DNA from: Steroidobacteraceae bacterium
GTDB lineage: Bacteria; Pseudomonadota; Gammaproteobacteria; Steroidobacterales; Steroidobacteraceae
Assembly (NCBI GenBank): GCA_025927665.1
Contig: JAICKZ010000009.1
Span: forward strand, 1-20,759
DNA length: 20,759 nucleotides
Direction of reading: 5' to 3'
The position numbers and the translations under genes are program-made. Below are positions 14,365 through 20,759 of the stretch, piece after piece. Under the pieces are notes generated by a model that was given only the letters and a program-made list of their open reading frames with translations, was not told where the DNA came from and made no database searches. How positions within the stretch are numbered: the stretch's first letter is position 1; each line of letters begins with the position of its first letter.

Positions 14365-16545
14365 TTAATAAATATTTGCGCCTTCACGAAGAATTTTGGG
14401 AGTCACGAAAATTAGCAGCTCATCTTTATTGTTAGTCTTGACCGTATTCTTAAATAAATTACCCAACACCGGAATGTCACCCAATAAAGGTACTTTGGTA
14501 ATGGTATTTCTCTTTTCAGTTTCCTGAATTCCTCCCAATACTACCGTCTGACCATCATTAACCAAAACTTGCGTAATTATATTACGAGTATCGATAGTGG
14601 GTACAGATCCTCCACCAGGAAGATTGATAATTTGTCCAACACTATCTTTGTTTACAGCCAATTCCAGAATGATTCGATCATCAGGGGTAATTTGAGGCGT
14701 AACTTTTAAAGACAATACTGCTTTTTTGAAAGCAATAGTAGTAGCACCACTAGCACCACCTGCACTTTGTTGATAAGGAATTTCTACACCTTGCTCAATA
14801 GTGGCCTCTTTCTGATTTGCGGTTATCACCTTAGGAGCCGATACCACTTCGCCACGACCTTCAGCTTGTGCAGCAGAGAGCTCTAAATCAACTATATAAC
14901 TCTTATCCAATAAAGTGAGCGCGATCTGACCACCTGGATCCACAGTAGGCAAATTGAACATATATCGACTGTTAGGATCTCCTAGCGCAGCGCCAGCAGC
15001 GCTTGTGCCATTTCCTCCGGGCGCAATAATTCTGTTGTCACCTGCGACCACATAGGGTCCGCCACCTATCGTTCCTAATCCTGAACCGCTGTAACCAAAT
15101 GCCTTATTAACACCAAACTTTGCGCCCAGTTCTCGCTTGAAGTCGTCATTGACAATAACGATACGTGCTTCAATTAATACTTGGCGAACAGGAATATCAA
15201 GCGTTGAAACCAAGCGACGAATATCTGAGAGGCGTCCAGGAGTATCTTGAAGCAATAATGTATTAGTACGTTGATCAACGGTGACACTTCCCCGCTCAGA
15301 CATCAACGAATTAGATTTACCTTTGATCAAATCAGCCAAATCAGACGCCTTGGCATAATTGACCTGTAAATATTCTGATCGCAACTGCTCAACGGCATCG
15401 AGATCCTTTCTTGCGGAGGCGATTTCTTTTTCGCGAGCGGCAATCTCAGGCGCGGGTGCGATCAGCATGACATTCCCCTGCCGACGCATATCCAGTCCCT
15501 TGGTTTGCATGACGATATCCAATGCCTGATCCCACGGAACGTTGTTTAATCTAAGCGTTACATTGCCTTGAACGGAATCGCTGATCACCATATTTTGTCC
15601 ACTGGTGTCCGCCAAAAGCTGTAACACGGCTCGAGTTTCGATGTCTTGGAAATTGAGCGTTAAACGTTCACCTTTAAATTCTTTTTTCTCTTGGGAGGCG
15701 GCGGTCTTAATTACGGGCTTAATTTCAACGGTGTAAACATCTTCGGTTTGATATGCTACGGGTTCCCAGTCGCCAGTTGCACTGATCACAACTCGCGCAC
15801 CATCGGACACACGCACTGCATCGATCATATTGACAGGCGTTGCAAAATCGACAACGTCCAAACGACGTAATAATGAATCGTCAATACTGGCTTTCGGAAA
15901 ATTGACCACCATCTTGCCGCCTTCCTGCTTTAAGTCTGGTGTAATACGAGACGAACTCAATTGGATAATAACTCGCCCTGAACCATCGCTGCCGCGACGA
16001 AAATCAATCTTGTTGATCGACGATGAAGTGTTATTGCGAGGGCCATTGCTTTGTGCAGTACGCATGATGGCCGAATTGCTGGATTTAGTTGAGCTTGCCT
16101 GAACGGTGCTACCCACTGTGACAATAATCGTATCGCCTTCCACTTTGGTGTCATAGGGCACCATGGTATTGAGGTTCAAGACAACACGGGTTCGTCCATT
16201 GGCTTCAGCAACATTGACCGTATCCACGACACCGCGCTTTACGTCAATCCGACGAGCTGGCAGTGCGATGGTGGTGTCAGGAAGATCCATGGAAATTCGT
16301 GCTGGATTATCGACAGTAAATGTAAGCGGCGTGGGAGCTGCATCGCTTAATTTTAAACGGAGCTGTACTTGATCTCCTGGAAGCGCATTTGCATCAATTT
16401 GCATCAATTGCGCCGCATACGCATTACTGCCAGTTGAAATAAAAACAACGACAGCAATTACAATCCAGAAATACGATGTTGCGATTCTTCTGTACATGAG
16501 GCTATCCAATTTGAATTTCACGAGTTGTGCATTAGGGAACGACAT
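14365..16545 (-). CDS. pilQ: Type IV pilus secretin PilQ
   Basis: Outer-membrane multimeric channel through which the type IV pilus passes. 726 residues. The N-terminus has a signal peptide with a long n-region (hydrophobic YFWIVIAVVVFISTGSNAYA, around residues 25-44). Two AMIN-like beta-rich regions follow (about 45-270), then an STN/N0 domain (LLADTSGQNMVISDSVQGNV), an N1-type repeat (LRSEYLQVNYAKASDLADLI), and the secretin domain ending VPLLGDIPVLGNLFKN and ELLIFVTPKIL. ATG 16545 is chosen for its AGGGAG site; a TTG at 16548 or an ATG at 16497 closer to the signal peptide are alternatives. Last gene of pilMNOPQ, 15 bases from pilP, followed by a terminator. Confidence 0.97.
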   Translation of the reverse strand: MSFPNAQLVKFKLDSLMYRRIATSYFWIVIAVVVFISTGSNAYAAQLMQIDANALPGDQVQLRLKLSDAAPTPLTFTVDNPARISMDLPDTTIALPARRIDVKRGVVDTVNVAEANGRTRVVLNLNTMVPYDTKVEGDTIIVTVGSTVQASSTKSSNSAIMRTAQSNGPRNNTSSSINKIDFRRGSDGSGRVIIQLSSSRITPDLKQEGGKMVVNFPKASIDDSLLRRLDVVDFATPVNMIDAVRVSDGARVVISATGDWEPVAYQTEDVYTVEIKPVIKTAASQEKKEFKGERLTLNFQDIETRAVLQLLADTSGQNMVISDSVQGNVTLRLNNVPWDQALDIVMQTKGLDMRRQGNVMLIAPAPEIAAREKEIASARKDLDAVEQLRSEYLQVNYAKASDLADLIKGKSNSLMSERGSVTVDQRTNTLLLQDTPGRLSDIRRLVSTLDIPVRQVLIEARIVIVNDDFKRELGAKFGVNKAFGYSGSGLGTIGGGPYVVAGDNRIIAPGGNGTSAAGAALGDPNSRYMFNLPTVDPGGQIALTLLDKSYIVDLELSAAQAEGRGEVVSAPKVITANQKEATIEQGVEIPYQQSAGGASGATTIAFKKAVLSLKVTPQITPDDRIILELAVNKDSVGQIINLPGGGSVPTIDTRNIITQVLVNDGQTVVLGGIQETEKRNTITKVPLLGDIPVLGNLFKNTVKTNNKDELLIFVTPKILREGANIY

Positions 16546-16552
16546 CAATATT

Positions 16553-16558
16553 CTCCCT
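16553..16558 (-). promoter_or_regulatory. Shine-Dalgarno site deciding the pilQ start
   Basis: AGGGAG on the minus strand lies seven bases before the ATG at 16545, in the 15-base gap after pilP. The alternative ATG at 16497 has no such site. Confidence 0.65.
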
Positions 16559-16560
16559 GA

Positions 16561-17112
16561 TCATTCTTTAAGAGTCAGCGCTGCGGGACGTTCGATATAG
16601 CCGCCAAGGCCATCAGGAACCAGCTCGACAATTGAGATACGAGTATTAGTAATGGCAGCGATACGACCATCGGCTTGACCAATATGGTTACCAGTCTGTA
16701 CTCGATGAACCAGTCCGTCTTTTGCTTGAATCAGGCCATAATTTTTACCTTCGATCTGTAATGTTCCTACCATCTGCAAAGTATCCAAAGAAAATTGTTC
16801 CAGAAATTCGCGAGGTCGTGAAGAATTGGGTCGCAACGAACTTGCAAGATTGGATTTAGCGGAACTGCTAGGAGTAAAAGGCGAGCGTTCATTCATATCG
16901 TCGTATTTAAATGACTCGTATGGTTGAAGTGGTGGTAAAGGTTCGATTTTCTCACCCGCATTTGCTTTAATTTGAGTAACCTGTTGTTTGAGTTCATCCA
17001 TGTCACTAGAACAACCATTTAATAACATTAAGCTCGCAATTATTAAGCCCACCTGCCAGTGAGATAGCAGATATCGTCGTAAACTTACTTGGATGCAACT
17101 TGAGTAATTCAT
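16561..17112 (-). CDS. pilP: Type IV pilus inner-membrane lipoprotein PilP
   Basis: Links the PilN/PilO inner-membrane subcomplex to the secretin PilQ across the periplasm. 183 residues, standard for PilP (about 175). A hydrophobic signal segment leads to the lipobox LLNGC, with lipidated Cys34. A disordered Pro-rich linker follows (EPLPPLQPYESFKYDD), then RSPFTP, the conserved start of the functional region. The C-terminal beta-domain is marked by LDTLQMVGTLQ, a Gly-rich turn and VHRVQTGNHIGQADGRI. The ATG is three bases after the pilO stop. The N-terminal stretch before the lipobox is somewhat long (33 residues). Confidence 0.95.
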   Translation of the reverse strand: MNYSSCIQVSLRRYLLSHWQVGLIIASLMLLNGCSSDMDELKQQVTQIKANAGEKIEPLPPLQPYESFKYDDMNERSPFTPSSSAKSNLASSLRPNSSRPREFLEQFSLDTLQMVGTLQIEGKNYGLIQAKDGLVHRVQTGNHIGQADGRIAAITNTRISIVELVPDGLGGYIERPAALTLKE

Positions 17113-17115
17113 TGG

Positions 17116-17781
17116 TCAGCCCTTGCCATTCTTGGCGCGATCTTTTTGACTACGCTCCACTTCAGCCTGTTCATCATCATCTAGATAACGGTATGTCTTC
17201 GCGACTAAATCCAATTGCAATTCATCAAACACGGGATTCTTTGAGTTCTTCGCTCCGACAGGCTCTATCTGCACATCATGCATAGTTACAATGCGCGGTA
17301 GCGCGGCGATGCCACTGACAAATGCACCAATCGCGTGATAACCGCCAGTTAGGCGTATTTTGATGGGTAGTTCGGCATAAAAATCTCGCTTGGTCTCTTG
17401 TGCTGGTTGAAATAACTTTTCATCCAATCCAGCGGCTAACCCTGTTTGGGAAATATCTACGAGTAAATTAGGGACTTCGGTTCTGTTCGGTAACTGACGT
17501 AACATTGCACCGAAAGAACGCTCCATTTCTTTAAGTTGTGCTTTATATGCATCTAAGTTGGCAGCTTTACCAGCTTTAGTTTTGAGCGTATCTAACAGCG
17601 TCTGTTCTTTCGCGCGAGCTTGATCAAGCAAGGGCTGTTGCTCCTGATATGCCAAAAAATACGCTGCGAGACCGGCCGCTATTGAAAAAATAATTGCAAT
17701 TGCGCCCAAACGGAACGGCAATGGCCATCGACCGGGATCGTTTGGATCAAGCTGCCGTAATTGGTCGAGTATGTTTTCCAT
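17116..17781 (-). CDS. pilO: Type IV pilus assembly protein PilO
   Basis: Bitopic inner-membrane protein that heterodimerises with PilN and helps couple PilM to PilP/PilQ. 221 residues. Short cytoplasmic N-terminus (about 26 residues, including DPGRWPLPFR, typical of PilO), one membrane helix (about 27-46), a periplasmic coiled coil (about 50-95), then a ferredoxin-like domain including the conserved AMLRQLPNRTEVPNLLVDIS. The start ATG overlaps the last base of the pilN stop (TAATG), so translation is likely coupled. Confidence 0.95.
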   Translation of the reverse strand: MENILDQLRQLDPNDPGRWPLPFRLGAIAIIFSIAAGLAAYFLAYQEQQPLLDQARAKEQTLLDTLKTKAGKAANLDAYKAQLKEMERSFGAMLRQLPNRTEVPNLLVDISQTGLAAGLDEKLFQPAQETKRDFYAELPIKIRLTGGYHAIGAFVSGIAALPRIVTMHDVQIEPVGAKNSKNPVFDELQLDLVAKTYRYLDDDEQAEVERSQKDRAKNGKG

Positions 17782-18407
17782 TATGCAATCTCCTTGTTAG
17801 TTAAGGACATTACTGATGCTGTTTTCTTAACCCCTGGTTTAGGCTTTGAGGACTTCTCAGGAGCTGTCGTTGTGCTGACTTGATTCGCGTACAACGTAAA
17901 GTTTGCGCCAGCATCAGCGCTACCCTTGGTTTCAATAATTTCCAATGAAGGGTCTTTTAGCCATTCGGAACCGTCGATATTTCGCATAAAGGCAGATACA
18001 CGAGTGCTGGACTCAGCCACACCTTTAATTTGAATACGTCGGTCAGTTTGTTTTACGGATACCAAGTACACACCGTCGGGCAGCAGCTTTACTAGTTGAT
18101 CAAATAAATGCACGGCTTCCGGTCGACTGCTTTGCAGCTTTTGAATCACCTCAATGCGTTCTTTCAGACGCTGCTTTTGTTTTTCGAGATCCAGAATTTC
18201 GGTGATTTGATTATTTACAATTTGAATTTGCGCATCGAGATACTGATTGCGCTCATTTTGATGATCTATTGCAGCGCTATACTGCATACGTACCAATAAC
18301 CCTACCAACAGGGCAACAACAACTGCACCGACAGCAGCGAACATGAATTCTTGGCGTTTGCGCTTACGCTCAAGATCACGCCATGGCAACAGATTAATAC
18401 GTGGCAT
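17781..18407 (-). CDS. pilN: Type IV pilus assembly protein PilN
   Basis: Inner-membrane partner of PilO whose cytoplasmic N-terminus docks into PilM. 208 residues. The docking motif INLLPWR is at 4-10, followed by a basic stretch, one membrane helix (about 24-42), a coiled coil (about 50-92) and a periplasmic ferredoxin-like domain (LLPDGVYLVSVKQTDRRIQI). The last 25 or so residues (Lys/Pro/Ser/Thr-rich) look disordered and extend slightly beyond the usual end. One base separates its ATG from the pilM stop. Confidence 0.95.
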   Translation of the reverse strand: MPRINLLPWRDLERKRKRQEFMFAAVGAVVVALLVGLLVRMQYSAAIDHQNERNQYLDAQIQIVNNQITEILDLEKQKQRLKERIEVIQKLQSSRPEAVHLFDQLVKLLPDGVYLVSVKQTDRRIQIKGVAESSTRVSAFMRNIDGSEWLKDPSLEIIETKGSADAGANFTLYANQVSTTTAPEKSSKPKPGVKKTASVMSLTNKEIA

Positions 18408-18408
18408 G

Positions 18409-19470
18409 TTAGTCGAAGCTCCTCAACGCAAGTCCACACGCGGTCAACAATGCCGTCGCATCTTTTTTGACATTTTGGTTTTTTGCACGAGTGCTGATCT
18501 TCATCTGACCTAATGGATCACCACGTTCAGCTGCGATTCCAACGCGACTGGCAATGACTTCAGCAACACCAGGGATATTGGCACAGCCACCGCAAATTAA
18601 AATTTGTTCCGGCTGTTCGCGTGCCGCTCCAGAAGCCAAGAAAAACTGCAACGATCGACTGACCTGTTGACACATGTCGTCAATGAATGGGTCCAACACT
18701 TCTGTTTGGTAATTGGCAGGTAGATTGCCTTCTTTTTTTGCACGGCCTGCTTCATCCATACTCATGCCATAGGTACGCATGATTTCTTCAGTGAGTTGTT
18801 GTCCACCGAAAGCAAAGTCTCGCGTGTAGATAACGCGCAAATCACGTAATACGCTGAAAGTCGTGCTGCTCGCGCCAAAGTCCACCACAGAAATAACTCT
18901 TTCAATACCGCCATCAGGCATTTGGTGTGTCAGCAAGCGACAAGCATTTTCCAGTGCAAATGCCTCCACATCGACAACTTTGGCCGATAAGCCAGCCGCC
19001 GCACATGCAGCAACACGTTGTTCGACATTCTCGCTACGAGTTGCAACCAGAAGCACGTCCAACATATCAGCTTCTTTTTCAGAAGGGCCAATCACTTCAA
19101 AATCAAAACTGACTTCTTCCATTGGGAAAGGAATGTACTGATCAGCCTGCATTTCTACTTGCTGCTCTAATTCATTCTCAGAAAGTGATCGGGGCATTTG
19201 AATCACTTTCGTAATTGCGGCATCGCCACTAATGGCAATTGCGGCTTCTTTGGCGCGTGCGCCAGAACGCTTTATTGCCTGTTTAATGGCTTCACCCACT
19301 AAGTTGGCATCGACAATCGCTTTCTCATTAATAGAGTTGGCCGGTGTAGGCTCAGCGGCATAAGACTCAACACGATATTGGCCACCACTCATGCTCAACT
19401 CAATGAGCTTGATAGAGGAGGTGGTTATGTCAAGCCCAATAAGGGGTTTGGCTCTAGGTTTAAAAAACAC
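18409..19470 (-). CDS. pilM: Type IV pilus actin-like ATPase PilM
   Basis: Cytoplasmic FtsA/actin-like protein that binds ATP and PilN and connects the pilus motor platform to the alignment complex. 353 residues, the family norm. PLIGLDITTSSIKLIEL is the first phosphate loop, VISVVDFGASSTTFSV the second, and LICGGCANIPGVAEVIASRV the adenosine motif. FFKPRAKPLIGLDI at the N-terminus is typical. The start is GTG at 19470, six bases after AGGGA in a strong purine-rich site. First gene of pilMNOPQ, divergent from ponA, an arrangement conserved in gammaproteobacteria. Confidence 0.97.
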   Translation of the reverse strand: MFFKPRAKPLIGLDITTSSIKLIELSMSGGQYRVESYAAEPTPANSINEKAIVDANLVGEAIKQAIKRSGARAKEAAIAISGDAAITKVIQMPRSLSENELEQQVEMQADQYIPFPMEEVSFDFEVIGPSEKEADMLDVLLVATRSENVEQRVAACAAAGLSAKVVDVEAFALENACRLLTHQMPDGGIERVISVVDFGASSTTFSVLRDLRVIYTRDFAFGGQQLTEEIMRTYGMSMDEAGRAKKEGNLPANYQTEVLDPFIDDMCQQVSRSLQFFLASGAAREQPEQILICGGCANIPGVAEVIASRVGIAAERGDPLGQMKISTRAKNQNVKKDATALLTACGLALRSFD

Positions 19471-19869
19471 GCTCTTTCCCTTCCAATTAACCAGCTAAAA
19501 TCGCCGACCTAATGGTGGGCGTGAAAAGTGGGGGCACTTTATCGCTCGATGCATTACGTTGAATGTGAGAATGCTCACGAAACTTAGTCTTTTCATGGTA
19601 TAGCGCGCACATTTTCGAGTAAAAACATCCGAAATTAACCAGACATAACCGATGAAACACGACTTAAAGCTTGTTCAGCATCGCCAAACAGTTAAATGGT
19701 CAAAGTCGATTAACTGGTTTATCTCCCCGCATGTGCCGATCGCGAAGCCGTTATTTTTAGACTCGCCAACCAAGACTATTCAAACTGAAACTACTCGATT
19801 GGCCGCGATGGCGGCGGTAATATGCACCGGAACTCTCGTATCAGCAAGTACTTAGGATATTTTTCTGTG
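19471..19869. other. Divergent pilM-ponA intergenic region
   Basis: About 400 bases that must hold the promoters of both operons. I see only weak sigma-70-like matches: on the minus strand, TTTTTA and TATACC with a 17-base spacer (around 19598-19626). A small inverted repeat GTGAG-AATG-CTCAC lies at 19565-19578. An open stretch 19652-19855 could encode 67 residues but lacks a ribosome site and known motifs. Its stop lies within the AGGA (19854-19857) that serves ponA. No transcription factor site can be named. Confidence 0.5.
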
Positions 19870-20759
19870 ATGAAACCTCAGGATTTACGTATTCTTCGCT
19901 GGTTGCTGGCTTCAATCCTGACAGCAATCGCAATGGTGTTCATGGTTGTTGCTGGCGCGACCCAGTATTTAAACCCGCAAATTCCTGATGTGGCGTCGCT
20001 GCGTGATGTCCATCTGCAAATTCCCCTGCGTATCTATTCTCGCGATAACAAATTGATCGCACAGATTGGCGAGCAACGCCGTATTCCACTTAATTTTGAA
20101 GACTATCCCAAGCAAGTTATCAATGCTTTTCTGGCTGCAGAAGACGACCGTTTCTTCGAACACAATGGAATCGATTATCTAGGTCTAATTCGCGCCATTC
20201 TCGTTAATGTTAGTACCGGATCGAAACGCGAAGGCGGTGGCACGATTACCATGCAGCTTGCGCGTAACATGTTTTTGTCTCCAGAACGCAGCTATCGTCG
20301 CAAGATGTTGGAGATTGTCAGTGCTTGGCGTATTGAACATGAGTTTTCCAAGATAGAAATCTTATCGCTGTATCTCAACAAGATTTTTCTTGGTCAGCGT
20401 GCCTATGGTGTGGGTGCAGCGGCTGAAGTGTATTTCGGCAAAACAGTCAACGAGCTGTCTTTATCGGAAATAGCATTACTCGCCGGCTTGCCACGCGCGC
20501 CCTCACGTGAAAATCCTATTGCTAATCCACAAGCTGCCAAGCAGCGACGTGCATATGTTTTGCGGCGTATGCGAGAACTGAAGTTCATTTCAACCGAAGA
20601 GGAAGTACAGGCTGACAATTCAATCATTGAGTCACATATGCACGGTGCTGGCGTGGAGTTAGACGCACCCTACATCGCTGAGATGGCGCGTCAGGAACTC
20701 GAAGCACGATTTGGCGAGCGCATTTACACCGATAATTTTTCCGCTTTCCTTACTATCGA
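19870..20759 (+). CDS. mrcA: Penicillin-binding protein 1A (PonA/MrcA), 5' part
   Basis: Class A bifunctional PBP: glycosyltransferase plus transpeptidase building peptidoglycan at the inner membrane. The frame is open to the window edge after 296 codons, so roughly the first third is present. Short cytoplasmic N-terminus, one membrane helix (about 11-35), then the GT51 domain with AAEDDRFFEHNG (catalytic Glu91), GGGTITMQLARN, RKMLEIVSAWRIEHEFSK, and YLNKIFLGQRAYGVGAAAEVYFGK. The sequence ends in the linker just before the PBP1a OB-like insert; the transpeptidase domain lies beyond the window. The start may be ATG 19870 or the adjacent GTG 19867, 12 or 9 bases past AGGA. Confidence 0.96.
   Translation, partial: MKPQDLRILRWLLASILTAIAMVFMVVAGATQYLNPQIPDVASLRDVHLQIPLRIYSRDNKLIAQIGEQRRIPLNFEDYPKQVINAFLAAEDDRFFEHNGIDYLGLIRAILVNVSTGSKREGGGTITMQLARNMFLSPERSYRRKMLEIVSAWRIEHEFSKIEILSLYLNKIFLGQRAYGVGAAAEVYFGKTVNELSLSEIALLAGLPRAPSRENPIANPQAAKQRRAYVLRRMRELKFISTEEEVQADNSIIESHMHGAGVELDAPYIAEMARQELEARFGERIYTDNFSAFLTI

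Noticed and set aside
14700..14770. Repetitive AGTAGTAGCACCACTAGCACCACC-like stretch, described here by position only as a possible microsatellite
   Set aside because: It is in frame inside pilQ and simply encodes a Gly/Ala/Ser/Thr-rich secretin loop.
19652..19855. 67-residue hypothetical protein upstream of ponA
   Set aside because: No ribosome site and no family resemblance; kept only as a low-interest observation.

Overview
The window looks like a chromosomal stretch from a gammaproteobacterium. The evidence is the glnA-ntrB-ntrC order, the complete pilMNOPQ cluster divergent from a class A penicillin-binding protein gene (ponA/mrcA) and running into aroK-aroB, the dgt, pyrF and hemE genes, and a class III (PhaE + PhaC) polyhydroxyalkanoate synthase of the kind known from purple sulfur bacteria and relatives. 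G+C is moderate by eye (not counted). I see no IS element, integrase, tRNA, rRNA, CRISPR array or other sign of a mobile island. The content is mostly core metabolism and cell-surface machinery.

Layout. (1) 58-4130, plus strand: nitrogen assimilation, with glutamine synthetase, a hairpin, then the NtrB/NtrC two-component pair with overlapping genes. (2) 4146-4578, plus: a cyanase gene directly behind ntrC with its ribosome site intact but its reading frame broken in at least three places. (3) 4579-5048: about 470 bases without a recognisable gene, ending in a nested inverted repeat at the 3' end of glgA. (4) 5049-6488, minus: glycogen synthase, divergent from (5) 6562-7449, plus: an AraC-type HTH fused to an O6-alkylguanine-DNA alkyltransferase domain. 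(6) 7607-9462, plus: phaE-phaC. (7) 9547-19470, minus: a ten-gene co-directional block, transcribed in the order pilM, pilN, pilO, pilP, pilQ, aroK, aroB, dgt, pyrF, hemE. Most junctions overlap or sit within 15 bases; the exceptions are pilQ/aroK (a terminator-like hairpin touching the aroK start codon) and dgt/pyrF. (8) 19870-end, plus: the first third of ponA.

How the genes fit together. Glutamine synthetase is the classical NtrC target, and cyanase releases ammonia from cyanate, so a cyanase gene behind ntrC makes sense as a nitrogen-scavenging appendix. Glycogen synthase and the PHA synthase both build carbon reserves. PilMNOPQ forms the type IV pilus alignment complex and outer-membrane secretin. 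AroK and AroB are shikimate pathway enzymes, PyrF and HemE make UMP and coproporphyrinogen, and Dgt-like proteins act on dNTP pools.

I did not find a convincing undescribed system. The points most worth a second look are the terminator abutting the aroK start, the homopolymer frameshift in aroB, and the multiply shifted cyanase gene with a CATG duplication that restores the frame. The two frameshifted genes could be true lesions or sequence/assembly errors, and reads are needed to decide.
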